Positions 23,883-36,563 of a stretch of 64,000 nucleotides of DNA are shown in pieces. Positions within the stretch are counted from its first letter, which is position 1; every line of letters starts with the position of its first letter. This DNA comes from Siphonodentalium dalli (taxonomy: Eukaryota > Mollusca > Scaphopoda > Gadilida > Siphonodentaliidae): assembly GCA_032622095.1 (NCBI GenBank), contig CP136061.1, forward strand, positions 199,384,244 to 199,448,243. Direction: 5' to 3'. The notes under the pieces were generated by a model, which made no database searches, had not been told where the DNA came from, and was given only the letters and a program-made list of their open reading frames with translations. The position numbers and the translations under genes are program-made.

Positions 23883-24323
23883 CACATTCTTTTCTAAATA
23901 GATTCTCCTATTTAGTTATAAAAGTATACATTGGAATGGCCTATTATTCATCTGGAAGGAAATATTAGCAGATGACAGACAAGCGAAAAGATAACACTAA
24001 AGTGCAGAAGAATTAATTTTCGTTGGTGAGAAAAATGTTCAGTTAATAAGCTGAACAAACTGACCGTTTGTTGAACTTAATTTTATTTGAACATCTAAAG
24101 GATCTACTCGCCAATGAATATTTAGTTAAAGAAATGGTTAATAATAGGTGTGTTGAGTACATGTAACATTTGCCACCAATGAATGTGAACCATTCTGCTC
24201 TTGTAGTATCTGTTTTTCTGTCTGTCGTCCCCTTTCATTAGCTGAACAACCCTCCAAATGAATAATAGACCATTCCAATGTATACTTGTATACTGAATGG
24301 GAGAATCAATTTAGAAAAAAAGG
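23883..24323. mobile_element. Family H MITE (TTAA-type), full-length copy
   Basis: Left TTAA at 23879-23882, right TTAC at 24324-24327. The inverted arms include GTATACATTGGAATGG..CTATTATTCATCTGG and its complement, and a central palindromic part around GTTGAACTTA. Relatives: 26527, 29138, 35262, 43786, 46310, 52920, 54603. Confidence 0.75.
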
Positions 24324-25384
24324 TTACATGTAAATGTGATGACAGACTGATTTTAGAGTCCTCCAAAACAAATGCTGAATCTATATAGAAGATTTTCATC
24401 AACTGTCAAGTAGTATACTAAAATGTACATTTAAATACCATTTGCCAACAGACAAACAACATATTGTTGCCAAGTAAATTATTAGTGTACAGTACATGTA
24501 CCTATAAATAAGAAAGTATATAGAATAAATGGATAAATAACAAATTAGCCTGGGACCTTGCTTGTATCTTTAAACTAATTTACTTCCTCAGATCTTTGAG
24601 CCCCCAGACAGGTGCCCTACATATGCCAATGATCAGTACCTATGTTGTAGCATCTCTTTGTCTGATATCTCCCTAATTATGCTCCTCTCTCAGATGTTAC
24701 TATCCATACCAGATGGCCAGATGGGGCCTGTGTGATTTCTAACCCACTGATCCACATTCTGTGCTGAATGAAAAAATACAAGGCTTTTCTGCTGATGGAT
24801 TGCACTCTCCTGTATTGTCATTAAAGATGCTGACTGTCTCTTCTGGACAACACTTGAAATAACAACAACAGCCATGCCAAAATTTCTATGAAACTCTTTG
24901 TGAAGACATCTTTAAATTATTATTACCATAAATACATGAGAAACATCTGGTGTTACACATATTTCACTTTAATTCTATTTAAAAGATAGAATTTCAATCT
25001 AAAATGTTGCATTGTTCCAAAAATAGTATCATTTCCTGTCCCAGTTCAAATAAAAAAAATATTTTCTAGTCGCAGTATACCGTACCTTCTAATAACTGGT
25101 CTCGGACTCTAAATAGTTATTGAAAACCCATGACCTAAACCAATCTTTAAAGGGCCACATGTGGGCCTGGTTTGAGTGCCAAAATTCAGTGAGTACTGGT
25201 ATCACACTGGTAAACCTTTGGAAAGCTTTTCAAAATAGATTCCATATTGCAAGTTATTTGGCCCAGTACATGTACATGTAGATATTGACAGTTAATTTAT
25301 GTATAACACATAGTTTTAATACACTGATCTGATTATAGGAACACATGCAGGAGGGTTGGGGGTAGAATGTACCTTTCTGTGCTA
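24324..25384. other. Stretch without recognised gene
   Basis: AT-rich, no domain-bearing open frame. It could hold introns or downstream exons of the 21741 gene, but I could not identify any. Confidence 0.4.
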
Positions 25385-25679
25385 GCCTTGAATTAGTGCA
25401 TGTGACATTTGTAGAACGAGGTCCCCAGAGGGTGCATTTAGTGATGCTACCCCACTGCATCACCAAATTCACCATCTGGGGACCTCAAGCTGTTTAGGCC
25501 TCATCATCTGGCAAGTATCCATAGTCTCCATAGTATCCATTACATTGTTTTTAGTTTGTCTTTCCATTCTGTTCAGTCTCTGTGCTAGCCCGCTGTGCTG
25601 GATATTGTCACTAAATTCACCCTATGGGGACCTCATTCTGCAAACGTCAGACTCACTATTTCTGTATTTCAAGGCTTGT
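25385..25679. mobile_element. Family E palindrome-ended element, shortened
   Basis: Each end is itself a palindrome around GAGGTCCCCAGAGGGTG..TTTAGTGATGC, with outer words resembling the CAAGCCTGAGTTTAGTG terminus. Left palindrome 25415-25487, right palindrome 25595-25645. Full-length relatives at 31001, 39851 and 48165. Confidence 0.7.
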
Positions 25680-25900
25680 TTCTTTGCTCCATGGATTGGC
25701 ACGAAATACCTTTAATATCAACAGAAACAGCAACTTGAAAATGTTGTCCTGAGAGCAAAGTAAATCTATACTGATATATAAATATAAGTTGATCTTCAAA
25801 AAATTCTTTGAAATGCTCTTTGATTGACAAATGTTTGACTGTCAAATTCAGAATTTTTTAATCCCGTATGAAAATAAGCATATCTTTTCTGGGAGTTGTG

Positions 25901-26415
25901 TGTAGATCATGCCATGAATCTCTACTCTGGCAAACTCCCATAGAGATCATATTTAACCAGTACAAAACTTTGGAACTTTTTGCAGTTTTGACCTTATAAA
26001 GTTAATAAAATAACACTGATAATATAATTCTTAGTTGTTATCTGTTCCTTAATAGTAATGTACTTCACTGTAGGTGAATGTCCCAGCTCAAAATTGCATT
26101 TTTTCTCTGACTTTTGTGAGCCGATATTGCAATAAACATCAAATTAATTACCCAGTAGAAATTACATAATTGTAAGCGACGCAAAGCAAAATCGTTCACA
26201 AATTCTCTTAAATCATGAAATTTTGAGTTGGGACCTTCATCTACAGTGAAGTACATTATTAAGGAACAGATAATAACTAAGAAATATATTCCCCGCATTA
26301 TTTGTTCAACTTCATAAGGTTCCCTGTCAAAACTGCAAAAAGTTCCAAGGTTTTGTACTGGTGGAATATGGTCTCTACGTGCGTTAGTCAGAGTAGAGAT
26401 TCGTGGCATGATCTA
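25901..26415. mobile_element. Family F (Mutator-like MITE), full copy with 9-bp duplication
   Basis: Arms of about 200 bp from TAGATCATGCCATGAATC to its complement ending CATGATCTA. A perfect 9-bp flanking repeat GGAGTTGTG lies at 25892-25900 and 26416-26424. Long arms plus 9-bp duplications are the usual signature of Mutator-like elements. A 114-codon open frame on the minus strand (26065-26409) lies in the arm and is not a gene. Confidence 0.85.
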
Positions 26416-26440
26416 GGAGTTGTGCTTCTTTGCCCTTGGA

Positions 26441-26495
26441 AATTCACCCTCTGTGGACCTCATTCTGCAAATGACAGACACTATTTCAAGGCTTG
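26441..26495 (+). mobile_element. Family E right-end fragment
   Basis: ATTCACCCTCTGTGGACCTC, then CATTCTGCAAATGACAG and CAAGGCTTG. Confidence 0.75.
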
Positions 26496-26526
26496 ATCAA
26501 ACAACAAATCAAAGGATCAATATTGA

Positions 26527-26786
26527 ACCCTTTCTTTACTAAATGGATTTTCCAACTCAGTAATATAGAGGCAAGTATACATTGGAACGGTCTATTGCCC
26601 ATCTGGTGGGATGTTAAGGATATTATATGAGCAAATGATAGCCAGATGAAATGATAATACAAGTGCTGACAAATTCATAATCATTGGTGGGAAATGTTTA
26701 GATAATAGTTCAACATTTATTGAACTTACTGTCTGAACATTTCCTAAGGGAACTACTCGTCAATGAGTATTTTAGTATTGAAAGGG
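26527..26786. mobile_element. Family H MITE
   Basis: Starts CCCTTTCTTTACTAAATGG and ends with the complement-like GTATTGAAAGGG. Flanking four bases are TTGA and TTAT, diverged from TTAA. The right outer arm is shortened relative to 23883-24323. Confidence 0.65.
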
Positions 26787-27920
26787 TTATTGATATATGT
26801 GCCTATTTTACTAAATCAAACTGATATTTACCATTACACCCATTGAAAAATTCATAATTAAACTATAACTGTCAAAATATTCAACATCAGTTGTGCCATT
26901 TTGTAAAACACGATGTCTGAACTACTGGGAAATGTGAACAAGCAGTTTTTCATCCTTCCACCGATAAATGAACGAGAATGATTTCACCAACCAGAGTCAC
27001 TTTAATTTAGTTTATACAAAAGATCAGCCTAGGGTGTTAGCAATTTTTATACCAAATTTATTGAAATACATGTACCTAGCTGCATTGAGCATTTAGTTTG
27101 TTCGCCCTCGTTTTGCCCTCGATTTCTTCAGCTGTCCTTGCCTTTCTTGTAGGGATGTCATGGCAGAACCAGTGTAGGGCTTTTGGGGGGCACAACCTTC
27201 AGAATTTAGCCCATTTTCCATTCGACTGACTCCTACAGAAATGCATAACTTTTTTCCTATCTCAGAAAGGCACTCTTCCCAATGTATTAAAGTTAGGCAT
27301 TTGTGTAGGAGTCAGTTGAATGGAAATTGGGCTCTGGTCACTCATGTCTATTTGCACTGTCTCCTCCACCCTCATGCTCCATCTTCATATATTCATTACA
27401 TCAAGATAATTACTGTATATTCTACATATACATGTATATGGTATATAGACAGGTATAGATGGAAGATTGATAGGGTCCTATGAGGAACATATGAACAAAT
27501 CATATTGACTTATGTCATTGTTAGAGTTTGAATTGTTTCACTAATTAAAAAAAGTAAATAAAATCAATCCAATTACGCATTCCAATAATATTTTTTTTGC
27601 AAAGTCTGTCCAGCAAATTTGAAGTTCGTGCTCGGAATATATGATAATAAACCTAGAGCTGCACTCTTAAATGTTTCAAGTATAATCTTGAGCAACTGTT
27701 TTTCTAATCACTAAGACACATTCCTGTGATCTTTATTGCCCATCTAGCATATGTTTAGAACCCCTGCTGCTAATTTCTTCAGGAAATATTATCCTGTGGC
27801 ACCCTGTACTGTTGCTGTTAACTACAGGTTTGATTGCTATTACAGACAAAACAGTAAACTATGTAGGTAGTAAGTTATGTTGTTCTTACATGTGAAAATT
27901 ACCTTTGAATTCTGTTGTAA
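26787..27920. other. Stretch without recognised gene
   Basis: Contains an inverted pair of about 30 bp (CATTCGACTGACTCCTAC near 27221 and GTAGGAGTCAGTTGAATGG near 27305), a small foldback. Otherwise nothing is recognised. Confidence 0.45.
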
Positions 27921-27928
27921 CCTGGGAC

Positions 27929-28741
27929 CAGGGTTGCCAAAGTACCGATGGTACCACAACTTTCGGTACCGGTTCCGTACCGATGTTCAGTACCGCAAAC
28001 CAGGTCGATATCGGTACTCATTGAGTGGACTTTTATAATGCAAATATCTTTGGTTTTTGGGGTTCCATCATCAATTATTCGTTAAGTTCGAGCTTTAGTC
28101 AAACAACGAAAACAAAAATTACAACGACATTTATGATTAATTGTTGCCTACGGCGGTTTTTGGCAAGTCGCAAAGGGAGGATTTTTTTAAAAGACGGAAT
28201 ACAGAGTGGAACGAATGTAGACATGTATGTTTGACTACTGGGCCGGCTAACATTGTAGGCTTGTATGGATACACGGTACACAATATAATATTGTTTGTGT
28301 GGTAATTAATTAGAGAACTCACTAATCGGCCATATTACTAGCATGTTGTCATTTCATAAATGATGTCACCCAATGAAATCAAAGTCGTTTCCTGTATAAA
28401 ACCTAGTTGTAGTTGGCCAGTTCGAAAATTTGGAATAGATTTTGAGAGAAAATACTGCCGCCCACACAATGCATGCATTCTGTCAATTTTGTGACAAGTT
28501 GTCATAGTGCAGCATACTGTGCCTTTGATGTATGAATGTACTGACGATATCACGTTAACCCATCGCAATTGTGTTTGGTGTTATGTTGAGCTGCTTAATT
28601 AATGCTTTATATTCGTTAAGAGGTATATTAATAGAAATCAACAATCAGTACCGAGAACCGTCGGTAATCGACATCAGAACCTGTATCGATTTAATTCCTG
28701 ATTACTTCCGGTACCGGTACCAGTACCTTTTGGCAACCCTG
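27929..28741. mobile_element. Non-autonomous hAT-type element, GGTACC-rich ends
   Basis: Inverted ends CAGGGTTGCCAAA. A perfect 8-bp duplication CCTGGGAC (27921-27928 and 28742-28749). Both ends hold clustered GGTACC/GTACCG words, e.g. CGGTACCGGTACCAGTACC near 28709-28728. No transposase is encoded. 813 bp. Confidence 0.9.
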
Positions 28742-28762
28742 CCTGGGACCAGTCTTGTGGAT

Positions 28763-29026
28763 TTTTCCCTTTCATATGCATGACTGGAGCCTCATGAAAT
28801 TTTGCAAAAACCCTGTGCCATTGCATTCTCTTATATATGTGAGTCACCAATAGGGTGCCTCGCATATACCGTTATAAGAGAATACATTGGCCTAACAATA
28901 TTTACCTTGACATACATTGCATTCTCTTATATATGTGAGTCACCCATAGGGAGACTCGCATATTTAAGAGAATGCCCTGACACAGGTTCTTGAATGCTGC
29001 AGCAGCGCAGCTCCGGTCATGAAAGT
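28763..29026. mobile_element. Family P MITE with two inner hairpins
   Basis: Ends CCCTTTCAT..GCATGACTGG and CCGGTCATGAAAG. Inside are two inverted pairs of GCATTCTCTTATATATGTGA with their complements, separated by a spacer. It directly follows the hAT element's target duplication. Confidence 0.7.
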
Positions 29027-29137
29027 GTAATTTGAGTGAAGCATTACCAATGGAAAGTGGGAGTGTCTTTAATCAGGGATAAAGCATCAGCATTACTGCA
29101 GAATGTACAAAATCACCCCACTCAAGCAGCATGGTTG

Positions 29138-29386
29138 ACCCTTTTTATACTAACTACTAATTGATGAGTAGTTCCTTTGGAAATGTTCAGATAATAATGT
29201 TCAACAAACAACCATTGTTTGTTGAACATACTTAATATCTGATCTTTTCCCACCAATCAATGCGGACCCTTCTGCTCTTTGACTGTCTGTCTTCATTTTT
29301 CCTGAACATCCCTCCAAATGGATAATATACCATTCCATTATATACTGTTATAACTGAGTGAGAGAATCCATTCAGTATAGAAAGGG
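29138..29386. mobile_element. Family H MITE
   Basis: Right TTAA at 29387-29390 after GAAAGGG. The centre has ATGTTCAACAAACAA..TTGTTTGTTGAACAT, a near-perfect palindrome. Left outer arm shortened. Confidence 0.7.
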
Positions 29387-29436
29387 TTAATCACTTTGAA
29401 GGATAAACCATTTATTATGCTATCAGAATAGATATA

Positions 29437-29644
29437 TAGTAATGTTCTAAATAATCGACTCCTTAACTACAGCAGAATTATGGGTAATTTTTCAGGATTG
29501 AGTCGGAAATATGGCTTGTTGCCATTCATCGGAAAGCTCTCAGAGCTTTCCCAGAATGCCAACAAGCCATATTTCCAACTAAATCCTGAAAATTTACCCA
29601 TAATTCTGCTGTGGTTAAGGAGTCGATTATTTAGAGCATTACGG
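29437..29644. mobile_element. Family A MITE, nearly full copy
   Basis: About 208 bp between TA dinucleotides. Both arms present, with small losses at the loop. Confidence 0.9.
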
Positions 29645-29899
29645 TACTTTGTTCTCAGGACAATATTTTATGTTAATATTAATTTTGCTTGCTTTACTGT
29701 ACTAGTATACTCTAAAGCATAAAAAGGTGCACCTGTTTGGGATGTACCACTGCAGAATCCCCCCACTCTGACACCCCTGGAGAAGTAAGTCTCTTTTGGT
29801 TCATTTATTAGGGGGACATGGATTTTAATGCCATGGAGAACAGTATAATACCACAGAGATGTCATGCATAAATGCTGACATTTTGTTATGCGGATGGCA

Positions 29900-30268
29900 T
29901 CGTTGTCACAATTAAGGCATCGATCACATTCACAGCCATCTTTTCAAATTCTATCGTTTTATGATGCAATATATGAGGTCATTGTGTGAACACACGACCA
30001 AATTGGTGACGTCATGTTCAAAAACTGGGTTCTTTTATTCAGTTATAGAACTCGAGCAATTCCATGACATTAGGTGTAGTAATGATTAAATAATTTTATT
30101 TATTTATTTTCTCCTATAAATGTAAGTTGTTTTTCATTCATCTATTCAAGAACGTGATTAGCCAAACAATTAGTCTCATTAGACCCACATGAATATGAAA
30201 AGCTGGTTACGAATGTGATCGCCCTTGAAAAGCTGGCTACGCATGTGATCGATGCCTTGTGACAACGA
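29900..30268. mobile_element. TIR element, unassigned
   Basis: Inverted ends TCGTTGTCACAA..AAGGCATCGATCACAT with a second inverted word AGC.TTTTCAA. The right arm has a repeated GAA.GTGATCG segment. No coding content and no clean target duplication seen. Confidence 0.6.
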
Positions 30269-31000
30269 CCCCATCAGCTTTAGTTACCTGTAGCACATAA
30301 ACTTTCTATCATTCTATGACTTGATAACTGTTATTTTTGTGGAAATGTAAAATTTTCCAACCATCACCAAACACAACTTTAACTTCATCCATATCATAGT
30401 AACTTTTTTGACTTAAGTTAAACAATTTCCCTTATTATAAGCTTGTGTGACAAGTTATAGATAGCCAATGCCCTGAGGGGGTGCACATATATTTTGACAT
30501 TTCTCCATATATCTTTACATATCCACCTGCCATCCATTTGATGTCACTATAGATATATGCTGGTAAATATGTCTCATGAAACTATTAAAAGATCAGATAA
30601 GATAGATTGTCATAATAATTGACAGTGTCAGAAACGACCACATCAATTCACCAGTTGTGATAACTTGAACACGCCATGTGCTCATGCTGGGTCTTTGTGT
30701 CTAGGACTTGTGCTTAAGACATTTCTTTGTGTCCCAGAGATGTGGCGATATTGAAATATCCAATGACAATAGGCTATAAAATACACAAAAAGAGGCACAT
30801 TCTGTGAATTTTCTGCTTGACAGATCCCCAAAGGTGGAGAAATGGGTCTTGTGTACTTGACTCACACCCCGATAATGGTTGAACTATTGTTACATTTGTG
30901 ACCTAGTCCCCTCAAACAATCCTTTTTTGAGTTCTGTTGGGCCTGCATTCACACTCTTTATATGCTAGATATAAATTCCATTTGAGCAGGGACGCTGCTA
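30269..31000. other. Stretch without recognised gene
   Basis: Nothing recognised. Confidence 0.4.
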
Positions 31001-31465
31001 GCAAGCCTGAGTTTTATAATAGTGTGCCTGTTATTTGCAGAATGAGGTTCCCAGAGGGTGAATTTAGTGACGCATATTATTGGGCTAGTATCACTAAATG
31101 AATCCTCTGGGCACCTCATTCTGCTAAGGCCTCATATTCTCTGGAAAGTTTCTTTATTATCAAATGTCTATATAAACTTTTTCACATGGATTCTATTTCT
31201 TTTTTACTTTAGTTTCTCTATATTCCCAAATTGGCAGATGACACATTGCATAATCAAGGTTCCCAATGGGTGTACATCACAATATTCTCCATTTGGGAAC
31301 ATAAATCTGAGTACGTACGTCTCCCATAGCAGATGAGGCCATGCAGAATGAGGTTCCCAGAAGGTAAATTTTGTGATGATAGCCCACTATGCTGGATAGT
31401 TTCACTAAATTCACCCTCTGTGGACCTCATTCTGCAAATGACAGGCACACTAAACTCAGGCTTGG
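31001..31465. mobile_element. Family E palindrome-ended element, full copy
   Basis: Outer inverted ends CAAGCCTGAGTTT..AGTGTGCCTGTTATTTGC. Each end continues into a palindrome around GAGGT.CCCAGAGGGTGAAT. The middle shows CCCAATGGGTGTACATCACA, another palindrome. Both strands give short open frames because of the symmetry. Confidence 0.8.
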
Positions 31466-32390
31466 TGGCTGGATGGTGTTTGATCAGGGTGTCCACCTTC
31501 CAACAGCACCACCACGGCACCATTGCACCACCTCCCCTCTGAACTAGATCAAATTCCCTACTGGATGAGAATATATTCTAACTGGAATTATACCTCAAGT
31601 TTCTACCTTTTGGAAAATTTCAACCAGAAACCCCCAACTTCAGCCTGTTTTCCAGCCTGAAATGGCCAAGTGTAGCGCAGGCATCAAACTATTTATATGT
31701 GGTATAATATACAATTTTATCCAAGTTTGTTAGGGAGTAGGGTGAATGAGACATTCTCCCCTCTGTTACTTCATTCCTGCTATGGACTCCAGTATGGAGA
31801 CATGTTGATAGAGAATCAATAGCGATTTGTCTAGACAATTCTTATAATACAGACAATATACTCAATATATAGTTCAAACATCTTTATTTGTCACAATAAA
31901 TGCGCATGATATGAGCAGATATTGGATAACAGAATTAGCAGACAATGGCAAACTGATGCTGTTAACAAAAAGTACCGTTATTTTTTTTTAATTTGACTTT
32001 TTCGCGGTGTGACGATAATCTGAACATATCCAAGAAAAGCCATTATATGCATATCAAACATTCACCAACATATATATTTAAAAAATAATGTTAATACTCG
32101 TTGCATTAGTTGTTGCAAATTGACTGTAATCAAGATGCCTATTCACGTCGTTTTGCGAACACTAGCACATGCATTATTATATATTTTTTTGAATGTTCCA
32201 TAACCCACTGGTTTTTTTTCTCAAATCGCTTGGATTATCCAAACACTGTGAAAATGACAACATTAGAAAAAATAATGGTACTTTTTCGTAATGGCATCAG
32301 TTTGCCCTACCAGCATCATAGCAAATCAGCATGAACACCAGTATCATAGCATATTAGCAAGACCACTTGACCAGGGGTGATTTATAAGTA
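31466..32390. other. Stretch without recognised gene
   Basis: No domain recognised in any open frame. Confidence 0.4.
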
Positions 32391-32603
32391 CAGTAATGCT
32401 CTAAATAATCGACTCCTTAACCACAGCAGAATTATGGGTAACTTTTCAGGATTTTGTCGAAAATATGGCGTGTTGGCATTCATCGGAAAGCTCTCGGCGA
32501 GAGCTTTCCGATGAATGGCAACAAGCCATATTTCTGACTAAATCCTGAAAAGTTACCCATAATTCTGCTGTGGTTAAGGAGTCGATTATTTAGGGCATTA
32601 CTG
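32391..32603. mobile_element. Family A foldback MITE, full copy
   Basis: 213 bp, TA on both sides, arms about 105 bp and almost perfectly complementary around CTCTCGGCGAGAG. Confidence 0.95.
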
Positions 32604-32727
32604 TACATAGTATTATAATACTGTAGCTCTTCTCCCTATCACTATTTGAGTCAAACAAAATGACAGTCAATATGGATACATAGTACTACTCAAACAATTC
32701 CATGTCAATAATGCCATGTTAATAATT

Positions 32728-32848
32728 AATTCTTTGATGGTTGACACTGTCACACAGGTCATCATTTTCACTGAGCTCTTGGAACAATTAATGCTTTGAT
32801 GGTTGACACGGTCACCCAGGTCATCATTTCCACTGAGCTCTTGAAACC
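32728..32848 (+). repeat. 61-bp tandem duplication
   Basis: Two units marked by CTTTGATGGTTGACAC at 32732 and 32793, followed by CACTGAGCTCTTG. A few substitutions separate them. Confidence 0.85.
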
Positions 32849-33429
32849 CATTCGAGAATCTGAACCATGCAGCACTTTCTCCACATACCAGAAGCTCATT
32901 CAGAAATTATTGACCAGCCACAACAACAATTTATCATGAAATCGACATTGTTCTTATAATCTTGTCAAACACAGTTATGATAGAAATATCAATTTGTTTC
33001 AACAGGTTGATCAATATCTTTTGTCTGATTATGGAAGCCGCATGCTGGGGCTTGCCTTTGGAATTCTCTGATTTTATGAGAAACAACACATCAGAAACCC
33101 TTGATGTTCTTTGGCGGAGATTATTGTTCAACTTGTATGACATGATTGAAGTATTAATGAGTGCACATATGCCAGGCTCTGGTCATTTGACTTATTGTGC
33201 TGCATATAAGTGGCAAATGCAAAATTGCTGTTTAATGTATAAATTGCTCATCAGCTATTGTTGCGAATTATGTTGGCATTTTCCCATGACATGGTCAAGA
33301 TTGATAATTTATGGTAACTAGTGTTGCATATTAGCATTTGTTCACTTCAAGCTGACTGACCTTTGGAAGCAGAATGGGACGAGGAATCTTAATTCATCAA
33401 CAACAGGAATGTATCTAGGAGGTCTCCAT
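32849..33429. other. Stretch without recognised gene
   Basis: A 119-codon open frame (32962-33321, +) shows no domain or coding-like pattern. Nothing else seen. Confidence 0.4.
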
Positions 33430-33450
33430 GGGGGGGGGGGGGGGGGGGGG
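33430..33450 (+). repeat. Run of 21 G
   Basis: Mononucleotide run able to form G-quadruplexes. A second run of 16 G is at 38287-38302. The true length is uncertain because such runs assemble poorly. Confidence 0.9.
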
Positions 33451-33910
33451 TGAGCTTTCCATCTGCACCCCACCTGCTTGAAACAGACCGAAATTTCCAA
33501 ATCCTGAGAGAAAATTCCATTTGCACACTCCCCCCTCCCTTTGGGTTGGAATTTTACCAGCTAGTGTCTCAAACTTTCCAATAGTTGGAAATTTCCAACC
33601 TAAGTCCCTCCTTATGATTCCATAATTTCCAACTGATTGCCAAATCTCTCCAAAAATTTGACCAAAAGTTTAAAAATATTTTACTTTTGGTCTAAAAACA
33701 ACAGATTTCACACTAAATACTGGTTGAAATATCTAACTGTCAAGTTCAACATACTTTTGTTTGTCTCTCCTTACAAACCCTCACTGCAAACCCTCTATCA
33801 GAACAACCTCAATATACTTTGGGCTGAAATTTCGGACTTCTGCTGTTTGCGCCATGAAATTTAATTAACAAGGTTTAATAGGGGGATGAGACACACCCCC
33901 CCTAAAAAGT
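33451..33910. repeat. Dispersed repeat rich in TTTCCAAC/GTTGGAAA
   Basis: Clusters of TTTCCAACTG/AGTTGGAAATTTCC words, C-rich blocks and GGGGGATGAG. Similar wording at 51000-51380 and 61655-61820 suggests a diverged repeat family. Boundaries not resolved. Confidence 0.45.
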
Positions 33911-35261
33911 CCCAGTTACCACATTCCTTGTATAGCGTGTGCTTTAAACAAATTATGTTTTATTCATATAAATACTGGTATATGTGCTAATTATTAGAAA
34001 TATGCAATGAATCCGCGGCAACATAACTATACTCAAATTGAGTATTCAGTTATCAAAGAGTTAATTTGCAGGTCTCCTTTCAATAAATTGATAAATGTTA
34101 AATTGTTGATCCCCTGTCTTGCCTGCATTCCATTAGATCTAATGAGATTTATTCCAGGTCTCTGTATAATGATATTAATGCTGCAAGTGCATCATGGCAG
34201 ATTTACACAATTAACTGCCTTGTTGGAGATTGGAGGCACTGTTTTGCTTCACAGCATATAAATGCCAGGAATTTCCTGTTTTGCACATTGTTTCCTGCTG
34301 GGTTCCGACTGGTGTATGCTGATGAATCAAGAACTTTTAAGTTCATACACCAGCAGGGTTGGGATCTACGTGCGTCATCAGTGTAATCTCTTGTCAGAGT
34401 TGAAAGTTTAGAGAGAAATTTCGCTCTTCTGTTTTTTGTTCGTTGAAAAAAATGTTTACGATAATTGTTTTTTCAAAGGACTATAGAAATCACTGATGTC
34501 CATTCATGCCAGTTCAGGTTTCCATATTTATGGATGCGGTCTGCCAATTTTTATCAAAGTTATGGCCCTTGTCGAATGCTCAATATTTTGGTACTTGAGC
34601 AATAACTTTAGTCATAGTTGACTGATTATTTTCAAATCAATTGAAATATGGATTACTCGCATGAAAATATGGTTAAACTTGAATTTGAGTTTAGTTTTAT
34701 TAATTTGTGTCTGACTTTTGTTTCCGGATGATAAGTCAGGGTTTTTCAGTCTCAGACCTGACAGATTAATTTTTGAGTATTACACTAAAAAGGGATATTG
34801 GGAGAGGGTGTCCAGCAACATTAATTAAATCATGGCTTCTATATATCATATGAATTTCTTTCCAGTGAGATGTTTCTACTTGACAGTATAGTCACTCTAT
34901 ATATTAACTTCTATCATTAATTCTTGCTTGGTCATGTGACAAATTTTGCACAGAGGAATTCATATTACATTCACCTTTATTATCCTCTAAATAGATCGGC
35001 TCTTGTTTAGTTACTGCCTGTACCAAGCTGTGCAAGGGCACATATCTGTCATATTTTACATATTCTGTCACATTTGATGATGTATACATGTTATCTAAAT
35101 TTCCCTCACTGGAGTATGTGTGATGTCATAAAGCCTTTTGTTTGACCCCTACTTAAAATTATGATACATCAGCAAGAGAATGCCTAATGTGCTTGCTTAT
35201 ATGTGTTGCATGGTATACATGTAAGTATTACCAGCATTATTTGAAAATATGAACAATTGTA
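33911..35261. other. Stretch without recognised gene
   Basis: A short foldback is visible near 34305-34365 (GGTGTATGCTGATGAA and TTCATACACCAGCAGG). No gene recognised. Confidence 0.45.
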
Positions 35262-35855
35262 TACTTTCTCATTCGTATATGGTCGTTTTTGTTGAACTTT
35301 TTATCTGAACATTTCTTAAAGGCACGTGCGGCCTTAATTGTCGAAAATATTCATATTTGTTCCAAACACCGTAAACAGAAAAACATTAAAACGCATACAG
35401 TTCAGTTCATATACACCATGACCATCGCGTAAACAGCATGTTATCATAAAGACCTACTATATTTTACCCAAGCAAGATCCTGATTGTGTTACAGAAGACA
35501 GCACAATGCTACTGGCTAATCACACACAAATGGCACAAACGCTCTTTATTAGGTCCATATCAGGTATTCACCAACAAAGAACGCTCTTTATGTTTACCAT
35601 CATAATATAAACAAACACCAGAAAAGTAACTTTTTATTCTGTTGTTTACATAACAATGGTCAAACATATGACCATAACATACTGTTTATGCGATATTTCT
35701 TATTTGTATACGGACAAAGTCTATCTACATTTTGATGTCCTTTCTGTTTGTGGCGGTTTTTGACGGGTGCATATATTTTCACAGGATACCCACCGCCAAG
35801 GCCGCACGTGCCTTTAAGGGAACTATTTGTCAATGAGTATTTAGTATGGAAAGAA
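35262..35855. mobile_element. Family H MITE interrupted by a younger TTAA element
   Basis: Right part AAGGGAACTATTTGTCAATG to TTAA (35856-35859). Left part includes GTTGAACTTTTTATCTGAAC. The continuous family H sequence is split exactly at a TTAA by the element at 35320-35813. Confidence 0.65.
35320..35813. mobile_element. TTAA-flanked (piggyBac-like) MITE
   Basis: Perfect inverted ends AGGCACGTGCGGCCTT and TTAA on both sides (35316-35319 and 35814-35817). 494 bp, no transposase. The 110-codon minus-strand frame 35660-35992 crosses the boundary and is not a gene. Similar wording near 61250-61300 may be a decayed relative. Confidence 0.85.
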
Positions 35856-36350
35856 TTAATAGCCAAACATTCGCCCAACCCATGGCATTTACCTACTAAT
35901 ATATGACAAGTACCAGTAGACAAATGGTGACATTTATTGTCCCTCGACTGAAAAAGAAGAAAAATACTATCTATCCTTCCTTTCACATACATGTACGTCT
36001 GTGCATCTGAAACATTTGCTGTTCGGGAAATATAACTTGAATAATATGTTACAGAAAGTTCAGAAATTTGTTATATCATATCGCCTACAGATAAATATCA
36101 GTCATTTTCAAATTTTGGTTTCCAGGTGATGGCTTTAGTTTATGATATAGTTATCTGATTTCTTTAAAATCTGTTGCTATAGTTCATCGATTAATCAAAT
36201 AGAAATATAAATACAGGCCAAGTTCTAATTTGGGTCTGGTCCTTTCATTTCTGGAGATATGCCTCTTTTAAACTAATAATTTGCTGTTTATTTTGAGGCC
36301 TTGGGTATTAGCTTTTGTAAGGAAACCTGGTTCTAACAACACTGATTGTA

Positions 36351-36563
36351 CAGTAGTGCCCTAAATAATCGACTCCTTAACCACAGCAGAATTATGGGTA
36401 ACTTTTCAAGATTTAGTCGGAAATATGGCATGTTGCCATTCATCTGAAAGCTCTCACTGGGAACTGTCCGATGAATGGCAACAAGCCTTATTTCCGACTA
36501 AATCCTGAAAAGATACCCATAATTCTGATGTGGTTAAGGAGTCGATTATTTAGGGCATTACTG
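36351..36563. mobile_element. Family A foldback MITE, full copy
   Basis: 213 bp, TA-flanked, complete arms with a few mismatches. Confidence 0.95.

Noticed and set aside
26065-26409. 114-codon minus-strand frame
   Set aside because: Lies wholly within the inverted arm of a family F MITE; repeated versions occur at other copies without conservation of frame.
32962-33321. 119-codon plus-strand frame
   Set aside because: No recognisable domain, no splice context, composition like translated AT-rich DNA.
35660-35992. 110-codon minus-strand frame
   Set aside because: Crosses the right boundary of a TTAA-flanked MITE into an older MITE, so it cannot be an ancestral gene.
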